Virus record (IMG/VR): IMGVR_UViG_3300050821_015712
Span: 1-45,737 of that record
Direction: 5' to 3' (one strand)
DNA from: a virus
Length of the DNA: 45,737 bases
The translations under genes and the position numbers were made by a program. Shown in pieces: positions 6,693 through 14,194 of this stretch. A model generated the notes under the pieces. The model did no database searches. It was given only the letters and a program-made list of their open reading frames with translations, and had not been told where the DNA came from. Position 1 is the stretch's first letter; each line of letters opens with the position of its first letter.

Positions 6693-7487
6693 ATGCCCTA
6701 TTTCAACATGTCGACGGCCAACCCCACGGGAGTACGTCCTTGGGGTTTCGCCATGCAAGCGCAAAAGAATCAGCTTGGACGACTGCGCGGATTGAGCCGA
6801 TTGAAATTTTATTTGCCGTCTGACTATCCGTTGCCGCAAAGCACGCTCGGGAATTTCTTTCCGAGGATTGCGAACATCCGGCAGTCGCCCTATACCGGGA
6901 AAAACACTTTCGGCGATCCGCAGCCGATCTATAAGCCGCTGAATCCTTTCTACTATCGCCCGGGATTGGGATTCGTACCTCCAACAGGAGCTCGTTCCGT
7001 TCAGCCGTTCAACAGCGCCGGACCGGTTTGGGGACCGCTAGTTAACGTGGGAGGAGATCCTATTCTTCCCGGGCCCGCACAAGACGGAAATCCTTTGAAC
7101 CTTCCTCCGGTCCCGGTGACGGGATCCGGAGTGCCGATCAGTCAGATCGTCTGGGCCAATGGTGGTCAACCCATCACTTACAACCCGGGGCAGCCAGTCA
7201 ACTGGAATGTTTACTATCAACAGCAAATCGCCGCGCAACAAGCAGCCGCTGCGGCTGCACAGCAAGCCGCGGCCAATGCCGCCGCCGCGTCCGCAGCGGC
7301 CATTCCGGCTTCCCAAGTGGCTGCGTCACCTTCTTCGCAGGCCGCCGCAGTGACCGCTCCGGCCGCCACCGCGCCGAGCTGGTTTACGGATCCCACGCAA
7401 GATGTGATCACCGGACTGCCGAATTGGGGATTGGTGGCCATCGCTGCAGGTGGCGCTCTGCTCTTGAGCGGAAAGGGGAGACGCTGA
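6693..7487 (+). CDS. Putative virion membrane protein, STANPTGVRPW family
   Basis: 264 residues with TAGGAG before the ATG. The N-terminus (FNMSTANPTGVRPWGFA) is nearly the same as that of the protein at 8141-8935, followed by the shared LGRLRGL motif (about 29-35). The middle is Pro/Asn/Tyr-rich. Then come an Ala/Gln-rich helical stretch (about 170-215) and a C-terminal membrane segment (WGLVAIAAGGALLLS) ending GKGRR. The stop overlaps the next ATG by one base. I recognise no named family. Tail-anchored topology and its place in the late block suggest a component of a viral membrane. Confidence 0.75.
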   Translation: MPYFNMSTANPTGVRPWGFAMQAQKNQLGRLRGLSRLKFYLPSDYPLPQSTLGNFFPRIANIRQSPYTGKNTFGDPQPIYKPLNPFYYRPGLGFVPPTGARSVQPFNSAGPVWGPLVNVGGDPILPGPAQDGNPLNLPPVPVTGSGVPISQIVWANGGQPITYNPGQPVNWNVYYQQQIAAQQAAAAAAQQAAANAAAASAAAIPASQVAASPSSQAAAVTAPAATAPSWFTDPTQDVITGLPNWGLVAIAAGGALLLSGKGRR

Positions 7488-8137
7488 TGCGTGTCGCTGC
7501 TTTCGATCCCCGAGTTCGCACGTTGAGCGCTTTCGATTCGCGCGTGCGTACGTTGAACGGTCTCGCCGCTGCAAGATTCCAGGCGCGACAGCGTTATCTG
7601 CACGGACTGGCATGCGCCTGCCGGCAACAGCAACTTGGCCGTCTGCGCGGTTTGCGCGGACTCGGTCGCTTCGGCCGCATGGGCGACGATACCGTCGATC
7701 AGGGAGTATTGGATCTCGCCACGCTTCCTCAGCCGAATCCTTTCGGGCCGACATTGGAGCAGCTCGGAACCACTCCTGCTGCTGTTGCTGCTGCCGCCGC
7801 TCAGGAAGCCGCTGCCGGCGCGCCGCAATCGATTCCCGCGAATACACCATTAACCGCGCAGGAAATAGCCAATCTTGCCAGCACTTCCGGACAGTACAAC
7901 ACGCCCGGCGATCCCAACGTTTACAACTCTTCCGGGCAAATCATCACCACGCTGAATTCTTCGCAGATGGCGCAAGTGGCGGCGTTGGTGGCGCAGGGAG
8001 CATCCCAGGCCGCTGCTCGCGCGCAAGTACTTGCGTTGCAGCCTTCGTTCCTCGGAAGCATCCCGAGCTGGGTTTGGTATGCCGGCATCGGGTTGGTGGG
8101 ATTGAGTTTGCTATCGAGCGGTTCGAAAAGGCGATAA
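7487..8137 (+). CDS. Putative virion membrane protein with RLRGL motif
   Basis: 216 residues from ATG 7487, which overlaps the preceding stop (TGATG). The N-terminus has a short internal duplication (FDPRVRTLSAFDSRVRTL), followed by the motif LGRLRGLRGLGRFGRMGDD (about 46-64). That copy is very close to the one in the transglutaminase-like protein. After an Ala/Gln-rich middle, the protein ends with a membrane segment (IPSWVWYAGIGLVGLSLL) and GSKRR. No known family recognised. Same architecture as its neighbours: Arg-rich N-terminal motif, low-complexity middle, C-terminal anchor. Confidence 0.75.
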   Translation: MRVAAFDPRVRTLSAFDSRVRTLNGLAAARFQARQRYLHGLACACRQQQLGRLRGLRGLGRFGRMGDDTVDQGVLDLATLPQPNPFGPTLEQLGTTPAAVAAAAAQEAAAGAPQSIPANTPLTAQEIANLASTSGQYNTPGDPNVYNSSGQIITTLNSSQMAQVAALVAQGASQAAARAQVLALQPSFLGSIPSWVWYAGIGLVGLSLLSSGSKRR

Positions 8138-8140
8138 ACG

Positions 8141-8935
8141 ATGTCGCACTATTTCAAGATGTCGACAGCGAATCCCACCGGGGTGCGTCCTTGGGAATTT
8201 GCCACGCAAAGCGGCGGACTGGGACATCCCCGAATGCGGCCGATGCGCCGGCTGCGCGGATTGGGCCGCGTTGGCGCGTTGAACTTCAGCCGGCTTGGGC
8301 GTCTCCGCGGAATGGGCGTGACGATTCCGGGAGCGCAAGCGCTGCAGGCGACCGCGGACAGTTACGCTTCCCAGCTTTCGCAAATGCAGCAGGCGCTCAC
8401 CGCCAGCCTGCAGCAAGCGTCCTCCGCTCAAATGTCCGGCGTGGATATGTCCGCGGAGCTCGGCATCATCAATTCGCAGCAAGCCGACCTGAACGGCACG
8501 ATCGAAAGTTTCAACACGGCGTATCGTGCGACGTACGGAACGGTCGCACCAGGTCTCGGAGCTCCGTGGGTTCTCATCGGTATTTTGACTGGCGCCGCTT
8601 TGCTGGTGTTGGCCGAATGGATTGCCGCCTGGTGGAGCACGCAGAACCAGGTGAACGCCGCGATACAGACCAAAGCGAATACCGCCGCCGCCGCGCAGGT
8701 GAGCGCTTCGAACATCACGCAGCAAGCCGCCGCCGCTTGCGCTTCTGGAGATCCATCGTGCGCGGAACTCACCACTCTGGCGCAGCAGGCCAACGGAAAC
8801 GTACAAGCCGGTTTGAATCCCGGTTTGCCAGGGTTGCCCACCGACTGGACCACATGGATTCAGAACAACGCGGTGACCATCGGACTGGTTTTTGCGGGCA
8901 TCATCATCGTTCCGAAACTTTTGAAAAAGATTTGA
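8141..8935 (+). CDS. Putative virion membrane protein, STANPTGVRPW family (paralogue)
   Basis: 264 residues. It shares its N-terminus (FKMSTANPTGVRPWEFA) with the protein at 6693-7487, then carries two Arg/Leu/Gly patches (RRLRGLGRVGALNF and LGRLRGMG). Residues about 70-130 are Gln/Ala-rich and probably coiled. Two membrane segments follow: WVLIGILTGAALLVLAEWIAAWW (about 148-170; two residues more if the flanks are counted) and a C-terminal one (VTIGLVFAGIIIVPKLLKKI). Between them lies an Ala-rich loop with two Cys (CASGDPSCAEL). It is likely to sit in a viral or host membrane. Function unknown. Confidence 0.75.
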   Translation: MSHYFKMSTANPTGVRPWEFATQSGGLGHPRMRPMRRLRGLGRVGALNFSRLGRLRGMGVTIPGAQALQATADSYASQLSQMQQALTASLQQASSAQMSGVDMSAELGIINSQQADLNGTIESFNTAYRATYGTVAPGLGAPWVLIGILTGAALLVLAEWIAAWWSTQNQVNAAIQTKANTAAAAQVSASNITQQAAAACASGDPSCAELTTLAQQANGNVQAGLNPGLPGLPTDWTTWIQNNAVTIGLVFAGIIIVPKLLKKI

Positions 8936-8946
8936 AGGAGTACAAG

Positions 8947-9201
8947 ATGCAAATCGGAGACAAAGTTTTGCTGCACAACGGCGCAGACAGTTCGCCGATC
9001 AACGCTGCGGTGGAAGCCATCCACGAAAACGGATCGATCGACGCCAAGATCACGCAGCGCGAGCATCCCGCGCAAGGAATGGTGACGCACGTTCTTGCTG
9101 GGAATTTCGGCGCAGTGGAATCGAAAGAGGAATTCACCACCAAGATCGCAGAGCCGTCCAAAACGATTCGCCTGGACGACTACACCACGGTGACGCGCTA
9201 A
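8947..9201 (+). CDS. Small hypothetical protein
   Basis: 84 residues with GGAG upstream of ATG 8947. The sequence (MQIGDKVLLHNGADSSP then AVEAIHENGSIDAKI) looks like a small beta-barrel of the SH3/KOW sort: G-D-x-V-x-L at the start and alternating hydrophobics. It lies 11 bases downstream of the paralogous membrane protein and 11 bases before the 296-residue protein. No named family assigned. Confidence 0.7.
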   Translation: MQIGDKVLLHNGADSSPINAAVEAIHENGSIDAKITQREHPAQGMVTHVLAGNFGAVESKEEFTTKIAEPSKTIRLDDYTTVTR

Positions 9202-9212
9202 CCGATTCCGAC

Positions 9213-10103
9213 ATGAGCGAACTTTTCAAAATCGACGACATCGCGCAGAAGCCGGACGGCTGGCGCGTGCGGACGATCATCCCTCGAGGCGAAAGCCAGC
9301 ACCGTATTCGCATCGGTTTCCCACCTGGTGGGAGGCACAAGGGGGCGGGACGCCTGCTGCAGATTCTTCACCCCAAACATGAGAATCCGAGCTGCCTCGT
9401 CACGCCCCAGCGCGCCGCGCATCTCGCCAGCGAAGAACTCGGCATCGCGAACCCCGCCGAGCTACTCATCCTCGGTGCGAATCCTGCACAGCAAAATCCC
9501 GGGGCGGAATTACTGATCCTTGGCGCCAATCCTGGCGAAACGCAGCAAGCCAAAGCGGCGGAACTCTATCGCCAGTTTCAAGGCAAAGAGCCGGACAAAG
9601 TCCTCGAACTACAGCGCTCGACGGCCATGCGCAAGGACTACACCGGGCTTGCCGACCTCGAGGCTTTGGTGGTTTGCGAGCATTTCACGATGGCGGAGTA
9701 CGAACTGTTCTCTCGCGATATGCGGCGCGAAAACGGAAACTTTGGCCGCGTCCACAAACCGCCCAACACCGGCATCATCACTTTCGGACGGCGAGACAAA
9801 GTGAAGCTGGCATCCAATCCGGACGGCACGCAGCTCTACGTGCTCGGCGAAAATCAGGATTTGAGCGGCTGCCTGATGGACCTCGGCGTCGATCCCCGCA
9901 AAGACTTGATCGACCTGGGCTACTGCATCTGCGTGCGCTACATCGCGGAAAAAGCGCAGAACAATTTCGATACCGGGTTGTACTGGCACATCCTCGGCGA
10001 AGAATCGAAAGTTCCGCCGCGGCTGTTCTACGACAAGCTGAAACGCGAAATCGCTTTTGCCGGCGGCGAATACGTCGTCAAGGCTCCGGGGATCATCAAC
10101 TGA
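9213..10103 (+). CDS. Hypothetical protein with tandem ELLILGANP repeat
   Basis: 296 residues. Near residue 85 a short unit is repeated in tandem (AELLILGANPAQQN then AELLILGANPGETQ). Similar ELLxLGANP motifs occur in uncharacterised phage proteins, as far as I recall. The C-terminal 150 residues look globular (FTMAEYELFSRDMRREN, then TQLYVLGENQDLSG, then YICVRYIAEKAQ written as YCICVRYIAEKAQ in the protein). No catalytic motif recognised. The stop TGA overlaps the next ATG (TGATG). It is flanked by membrane proteins, so it may be a soluble virion or assembly factor; the sequence does not show this. Confidence 0.75.
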   Translation: MSELFKIDDIAQKPDGWRVRTIIPRGESQHRIRIGFPPGGRHKGAGRLLQILHPKHENPSCLVTPQRAAHLASEELGIANPAELLILGANPAQQNPGAELLILGANPGETQQAKAAELYRQFQGKEPDKVLELQRSTAMRKDYTGLADLEALVVCEHFTMAEYELFSRDMRRENGNFGRVHKPPNTGIITFGRRDKVKLASNPDGTQLYVLGENQDLSGCLMDLGVDPRKDLIDLGYCICVRYIAEKAQNNFDTGLYWHILGEESKVPPRLFYDKLKREIAFAGGEYVVKAPGIIN

Positions 10104-10939
10104 TGCCGCTGGCCATCCAAATCGTCCCTGACCGCGCGGCATTTCCCGCGTCGATGATGATTCGTCCGCGCGCACGCCGCATGCAGCGGCTCGGACGCTT
10201 TGGCGCGCTCACGCCCGACCAGGCGGCGCAGCAAGCCATGCCGACCAGCACGATCAGCAGCAAAGCCGGCTTCACGCAGGCGGTCTACAACGACATTCTG
10301 CAAGCCGCGCAGACCGGGAATTTCGTCGCGTTCAATCCTTCCGGATGCACCAGCATCAAGCCTTCCGGCGCGCAATTGGTTTTGACCGGTGTTTCCGGTG
10401 CAACCGCAGCAGCAAGTCTAGCACTGAAGCTGGCCGCTGTTGCCGGTCCCGCTGGATTGATCGTTGCCGGCGTGGGCGCCGCCATCCAGATTTTCGGTGC
10501 GCTCTTTGCCCACCACGCCCAAGCCGTCGCCCTGGAACAAAAAACCGTCTGCGCCGCTGTTCCCGCGGCGAGCGATTCCATCACTGCCATCACCCAGGCC
10601 GTACAAAACGGCACGGTACCGCCGCAGACCGGCATCCAGATGCTTCAGAACCTGCAAGCGCAATTCGCCCAGCAGGTCTCGCCCATCATCAAAAATAATT
10701 CCAGCCAATGCAACGCCGCGTGCGTGTGGGTAAAGATGCTGCAGGCGATCGTGGCGGAACTTTCCAGCCAGTTCCAAGACATGGCCAACGCGCAGCAGGC
10801 GCAATCCGCCACGGCGTCGAGCAATCCGATCGCGGCGGCCGGCAACGTTGTTAGTTCCACGGCCACGCAGCTTGGCGTGCCTTCCTGGGCGCTATACGCG
10901 GCTGCTGGTCTACTTCTGTTTGTGGTGGTGAGCAAGTGA
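10103..10939 (+). CDS. Putative virion membrane protein with RLGRFGAL motif
   Basis: 278 residues from ATG 10103, overlapping the previous stop. The N-terminus carries a short form of the Arg/Leu/Gly motif (RPRARRMQRLGRFGALT, about 22-38). A strongly hydrophobic Ala/Gly segment (about 100-135) is followed by a Gln-rich amphipathic region and a C-terminal membrane segment (PSWALYAAAGLLLFVVVSK). Three Cys (TVCAAV, SQCNAAC) lie between. The hydrophobic Gly/Ala stretch resembles channel or membrane-fusion segments, and a role in membrane penetration or DNA delivery is possible. This is inference only. The stop overlaps a GTG start (GTGA). Confidence 0.75.
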   Translation: MPLAIQIVPDRAAFPASMMIRPRARRMQRLGRFGALTPDQAAQQAMPTSTISSKAGFTQAVYNDILQAAQTGNFVAFNPSGCTSIKPSGAQLVLTGVSGATAAASLALKLAAVAGPAGLIVAGVGAAIQIFGALFAHHAQAVALEQKTVCAAVPAASDSITAITQAVQNGTVPPQTGIQMLQNLQAQFAQQVSPIIKNNSSQCNAACVWVKMLQAIVAELSSQFQDMANAQQAQSATASSNPIAAAGNVVSSTATQLGVPSWALYAAAGLLLFVVVSK

Positions 10940-11139
10940 CTCCGCTAGCCATCGCTATCGTTGCGTTCACGCTCGGCGCGGTGCTTGTCGGATATTTTCT
11001 GTTGACGTGCATCAAGGCGACGTCACGGCATATTGCTCACTGCCGCGCTTGCAAAGACTACTGGAAAAACCTTCTAGACGAGCATGAGGATCAGGTTTCA
11101 GATTGCTTTTTTACCAAGTACGTAAAGTCCAGAAACTAA
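10936..11139 (+). CDS. Small membrane protein with Cys/His cluster
   Basis: 67 residues from GTG 10936, translationally coupled to the previous gene by a GTGA overlap. Residues 3-25 form one membrane segment (LAIAIVAFTLGAVLVGYFLL). The soluble part contains HIAHCRACKDYW, a C-x2-C pair with nearby His that might bind metal. It is one of several tiny membrane proteins in this block, a trait of membrane-containing phages. Function unknown. Confidence 0.65.
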   Translation: MTPLAIAIVAFTLGAVLVGYFLLTCIKATSRHIAHCRACKDYWKNLLDEHEDQVSDCFFTKYVKSRN

Positions 11140-11153
11140 ACGAAAGGAACGGT

Positions 11154-11831
11154 ATGAGCACAAACGCACCGGCAGTGATGACGGCAGCTCCGGTTGACGT
11201 GCCAGCGTTGCTGGCGTTTCAAAAGGAATGTCTGCGCACCAAGAACTACAAATTCATCGGAAAGATCATGAGGATCGTTTTCGAAGTGACGGACGCCATG
11301 TACATCCCTCCGGAACTCGCCGAAGACTTGAAGAGCGATCCCATGGGGCCCTGCATCGAATTTTTCCCGGAAGCGAATCGGCTTCCCGTAGCGCAAGTGG
11401 AAGCGGCCGGCGCGCAGAGTTTTCTGTTGCCGCTCGCGCCTTGCCTGTTTGCGCCCGGCGGGCGCGTGGGATTCCCAGACAAGCCGGACCGGCATTGGGT
11501 TCCGGACAAAGGGCCGGAGACCGTCAAAGTGACCGACGAAAAAACCGGGGAGATCAGCTACAAAATGGAGCACGCGAAACCCACCATGCTCCAGCAGAAT
11601 TTACGCAACTTCTCTCGCGGCATTTTGCGCGGAACGAATTTCATCATCTACGAGCGTGTCGCGCAGATTCTCGTCAAAGCCAATGGCATTGCCGAAGGCT
11701 GGATACTGAAGTGCGAAAACAATCCCGCCGAGAATCCGCCCACGCACATGACGTTTTTGCTCGATCGCGCCACCGGAGAATGCTTTTTCTACGGCGGCAT
11801 CTACGAGATCACGCGCCCTGGAGCGTTCTGA
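11154..11831 (+). CDS. Hypothetical protein, possible virion or assembly protein
   Basis: 225 residues from ATG 11154 with AAAGGAAC upstream. I rejected the in-frame upstream extension because it overlaps the previous gene. It is soluble and of mixed alpha/beta pattern, with no membrane segment. Readable ordered parts are KNYKFIGKIMRIVFEVTD near the N-terminus, and FSRGILRGTNFIIYERVAQIL then THMTFLLDRATGECFFYGGIY near the C-terminus. No family recognised. Its place between small membrane proteins and the candidate capsid genes argues for a structural or assembly role. Confidence 0.7.
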   Translation: MSTNAPAVMTAAPVDVPALLAFQKECLRTKNYKFIGKIMRIVFEVTDAMYIPPELAEDLKSDPMGPCIEFFPEANRLPVAQVEAAGAQSFLLPLAPCLFAPGGRVGFPDKPDRHWVPDKGPETVKVTDEKTGEISYKMEHAKPTMLQQNLRNFSRGILRGTNFIIYERVAQILVKANGIAEGWILKCENNPAENPPTHMTFLLDRATGECFFYGGIYEITRPGAF

Positions 11832-11859
11832 TGCCCACGGTACGCATGGTGAACCCATC

Positions 11860-11878
11860 CCCTCGCGGCAAGCGAGGG
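11860..11878 (+). terminator. Short GC-rich hairpin followed by CATTTT
   Basis: CCCTCGC (11860-11866) pairs with GCGAGGG (11872-11878) over a five-base loop, followed by CATTTTGG. The T run is short, so this may be a weak terminator or a processing site. It lies in the 89-base gap before the strongly initiated gene at 11921. Confidence 0.35.
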
Positions 11879-11920
11879 CATTTTGGAGTGGGACGGCACA
11901 CTCGGGAAGGAGAATACTCA

Positions 11921-12523
11921 ATGGTAAAGCACAGAAAAGGTTACAGGAATCCGCATCACCGCCATCGCAATCCCATCCTCGGCATGTCCGGCGGGGAGCT
12001 GATTGTCGAGACCGGCGCTGCGGTAGTCAACGGCGTGGCAACGCGCGTCATTCCCCAGATGATTCTCGGCACGAACAACACCGGGATCGTCGGGTATGCC
12101 GCAAACGCTGCCGCGGGGCTTGCGGGCGCATGGCTGGCCAGCAAGTTTTCCGTCAAAGCGGGACACGGCGCGCTGCTCGGCGCCGCGGTTGCCATCGCTT
12201 CGCGGATCCTCAGCGACACGATGGGTCAGAACGCTTTGGGTGGCGGGTTGAGTGGAGACATGGGCGGCGAGCTCGGTTTCTACATCAACAATAGCTTCCC
12301 ACTGCCGACGACAAGCAACGGCCCGTTGATGCTGAATCCCGGCTACAACGGTCCGCAAATGCTGTCCATGCAGATTCCGGGACAGCAGGCGACCATGGTG
12401 GCCACCGCGGCGGGAACGCAGGCGGTTGCCGGCGGCGGCGCGGGCAGCTCCAATGCCGCGCTGCAAACGGTAGCCAGCCCCAGTTCGGGTGCCGGCGTCT
12501 GGCAGAACCCCTGGGCTGCCTGA
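11921..12523 (+). CDS. Putative membrane-associated virion protein
   Basis: 200 residues from ATG 11921, chosen because a strong GGAAGGAG lies just upstream. An alternative in-frame ATG at 11831 would run through a GC hairpin and add 30 poorly ordered residues. The N-terminus is very basic (MVKHRKGYRNPHHRHRNP), suited to nucleic-acid or phosphate binding. It is followed by an Ala/Gly-rich hydrophobic region (about 25-95, with GAWLASKFS and GALLGAAVAIASRIL), then a Gly/Pro/Gln/Met tail ending GVWQNPWAA. No named family. The basic head and hydrophobic middle fit a protein that bridges viral DNA and membrane, which is inference. Confidence 0.7.
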   Translation: MVKHRKGYRNPHHRHRNPILGMSGGELIVETGAAVVNGVATRVIPQMILGTNNTGIVGYAANAAAGLAGAWLASKFSVKAGHGALLGAAVAIASRILSDTMGQNALGGGLSGDMGGELGFYINNSFPLPTTSNGPLMLNPGYNGPQMLSMQIPGQQATMVATAAGTQAVAGGGAGSSNAALQTVASPSSGAGVWQNPWAA

Positions 12524-12530
12524 AAGGACT

Positions 12531-12565
12531 GGTCTGCAGCGTCGGATGTGTTGACGCTGTAGACC
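12531..12565 (+). promoter_or_regulatory. 13-bp hairpin downstream of the 11921 gene
   Basis: GGTCTGCAGCGTC (12531-12543) pairs with GACGCTGTAGACC (12553-12565) with one G-U pair and a nine-base loop. No T run follows, so it is more likely an mRNA 3'-end stabiliser or processing element than an intrinsic terminator. It begins the 208-base leader of the candidate capsid gene. Confidence 0.45.
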
Positions 12566-12573
12566 GGCGGTCG

Positions 12574-12602
12574 TTGAGATCGCTTGGCGGTTTCGATTAA
12601 AA
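12574..12602 (+). promoter_or_regulatory. Possible internal promoter before the candidate capsid gene
   Basis: TTGAGA (12574-12579) is followed by a 17-base spacer and TTAAAA (12597-12602). The -10 match is weak. It sits in the only gene-free gap over 200 bases in the virion region, upstream of a gene with a strong ribosome binding site. That is what one expects for a highly expressed capsid gene. Confidence 0.3.
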
Positions 12603-12700
12603 ATTCTTCCGGTCTGCGAACGCCCTGGGACGGGGCGCCGCCACCGAGTATCCAATGTGCTGGGACGGGCGGTCGCGCAAGCGGCCAGCTAAAAAATTCA

Positions 12701-12722
12701 ACGCGGTTACCCGCGTCAGGAG
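12701..12722 (+). promoter_or_regulatory. Hairpin plus strong Shine-Dalgarno at the candidate capsid gene
   Basis: ACGCGG (12701-12706) pairs with CCGCGT (12711-12716) and is followed directly by CAGGAG (12717-12722), nine bases before ATG 12732. A stable stem immediately 5' of the ribosome binding site is common in highly expressed phage messages. Confidence 0.45.
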
Positions 12723-12731
12723 TTTTTCAAA

Positions 12732-13493
12732 ATGTTCACAGCAACAGAAAAACAAGCCAGCGCATCGTTCGGTACACCTTGGACCGAAGTGGATACGCAC
12801 GAACTTGGCCGTCCCCATCTCCGTTTCGGCAATCCCATTGTCGGCGGCGGACTGGAAGGACTGCGCCAGGCTTTGTACGACATCTACCGCGTCGATCCGA
12901 ACACCGTCGCTCCGCTGGTCACGCTGTTCTCCGTTCCCATCGGTGGCAACTACACCCAGGGCGTGGCCGCTTTGTTCCAAAAAACGAAGCTCCACACCAA
13001 TATGAAGCTCGGTGGTCTGCTCCAGTCGCCCAACAAGCACCTGGTGCGCTCCATCAAGTGCCGTATCTCGGGTGAACCCTCCGGCACGCAGCAGAATATC
13101 GCGAACGTCACCGACGTTCTCGGTTTCCTGTACGGCGTGCTCGCGGACTTCCAGGTCAACGACAAGGATTATTTCCTTGGCGAGCCTGCGGAGCATCCGC
13201 AGGGCGGCGGTGTGATGTTCTCGGCGGGTTCCGCAACCACCGTCGCGGCCACCACCACCGTCTCCGGAGTACCGAACAACGGATATCCGGACACACGGAA
13301 CATGTGGTCCACCGTGTACGACGGAATCTCGATCGAGCAAACGCAAACCTTCGGGCTCATCCTGGATCCGACTCAGGAAAACCTCGGAGCGTTCAAGACT
13401 CTGGCCGCCGCCGGCACGCTGTCCACCGGCCCTGGCACGGGTCTGAGCATCAAGTACGAGCTCGACGGGATCCTCTTCCGCGGGATCCAGTAG
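12732..13493 (+). CDS. Candidate major capsid protein
   Basis: 253 residues, soluble, no signal peptide or membrane segment, rich in beta pattern and Gly/Thr/Asn turns. Recognisable parts are LGRPHLRFGNPIVGGG near residue 27, LRQALYDIYRVDPNTV, VRSIKCRISGEPSGTQQNI in the middle, and LSIKYELDGILFRGIQ at the end. Support for a capsid role is indirect. It is preceded by a 208-base leader with hairpins and a strong ribosome binding site, it opens the cluster of beta-rich proteins that precedes the spikes, and no other capsid candidate of a known tailed-phage type exists. It could equally be a penton, or one of two or more jelly-roll proteins. Structure prediction would decide. Confidence 0.5.
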   Translation: MFTATEKQASASFGTPWTEVDTHELGRPHLRFGNPIVGGGLEGLRQALYDIYRVDPNTVAPLVTLFSVPIGGNYTQGVAALFQKTKLHTNMKLGGLLQSPNKHLVRSIKCRISGEPSGTQQNIANVTDVLGFLYGVLADFQVNDKDYFLGEPAEHPQGGGVMFSAGSATTVAATTTVSGVPNNGYPDTRNMWSTVYDGISIEQTQTFGLILDPTQENLGAFKTLAAAGTLSTGPGTGLSIKYELDGILFRGIQ

Positions 13494-13505
13494 TTCCACA
13501 CGAAC

Positions 13506-13533
13506 TTCTTGGACACTTTGCCGTCTCCAAGAA
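13506..13533 (+). other. 8-bp hairpin after the candidate capsid gene
   Basis: TTCTTGGA (13506-13513) and TCCAAGAA (13526-13533) are exact complements with a 12-base loop, in the 158-base gap before the next gene. It lacks a T run on the plus strand. It may be an mRNA-processing or stability element. The rest of the gap shows no gene. Confidence 0.35.
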
Positions 13534-13651
13534 AAAGCGGATAGGGGAAGGCGGACTGGCGCAACCGGAATGCCTCCCCTGTTTGCTTCGCACCAGGGAA
13601 AACGATTTGCCGCGCGCGAATTCATAGAGCGCCGCCGAGAAGGAAACGAAA

Positions 13652-14191
13652 ATGGCACAAGCAACTCAAACGACCTGCAAATGCTGCGCCGGACGGCGAA
13701 TCGTTCCGAATCCGTTGCAACGCAACATGCAGGCGTGTCCCATCTGCGGCGGCTCGGGCACGCAGCCGCAACAGGTTTTGCGCGTTCCGTACGACTACGT
13801 CTTTCCTCAGACGGTGCTCGCCGCCAACGCGCAAGGCAACATGGTCCTGCAGATCATGTTCGATTCCGATTTCGAATGGATCTTCACGGTCGGTTCGAGC
13901 ACCGGCGCTTTCATCATCACGGTCAACGATTCGTCGACCGGGCGCAACCTCTCGAACGCTCCCGTGCTCAGCTCGCTGTACATGGGCACGGCGCAATTGC
14001 CGTTTCCGTTCGTCGAGCCGTATCTTTTGGCGCGCTCGACGACCGTCACTGCCGCCGTGCAGGACGTGAGCGCCGCGGGCAACACCATTAACCTGGTGTT
14101 CAAAGGCTTCAAACTCTTCCCGAAAGACGCTCCGCAGCAAGGCGCTGCCGGACAAGTCTTTCCGGCGCAGCAGCAAGCTACTGGGAGCTAA
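13652..14191 (+). CDS. Beta-rich virion protein candidate with N-terminal zinc cluster
   Basis: 179 residues, with GAGAAGGAAACG before the ATG. Residues 9-31 hold four or more cysteines (CKCC, then CPICGGSG), a zinc-ribbon-like head. The remaining 140 residues are almost wholly beta: strand-turn repeats such as DFEWIFTVGSSTGAFIITV and INLVFKGFKLFP, length fitting a single jelly-roll. It is the first of three consecutive small beta-rich proteins. All three carry a late segment of the form LLARS/LRRTHTI/LLANRFV followed by a hydrophobic strand. A capsid, vertex or spike-base role is likely. The zinc head is unusual for such proteins. Confidence 0.55.
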   Translation: MAQATQTTCKCCAGRRIVPNPLQRNMQACPICGGSGTQPQQVLRVPYDYVFPQTVLAANAQGNMVLQIMFDSDFEWIFTVGSSTGAFIITVNDSSTGRNLSNAPVLSSLYMGTAQLPFPFVEPYLLARSTTVTAAVQDVSAAGNTINLVFKGFKLFPKDAPQQGAAGQVFPAQQQATGS

Positions 14192-14194
14192 GCC

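Noticed and set aside
7612-9201. Long plus-strand frame of 529 codons
   Set aside because: Most of it is a shadow of the genes 7487-8137 and 8141-8935 in another frame, with Arg/Ser/His-rich nonsense translation. Only its end (from ATG 8947) is a real gene.
9319-9337. Inverted repeat TCCCACC/GGTGGGA in the 296-residue gene
   Set aside because: Lies within codons for a Pro-Pro-Gly-Gly stretch and is explained by coding; no sign of regulation there.
11228-12523. Plus-strand frame of 431 codons
   Set aside because: The first part is the shadow of 11154-11831; only the part from 11921 (strong Shine-Dalgarno) is credible.
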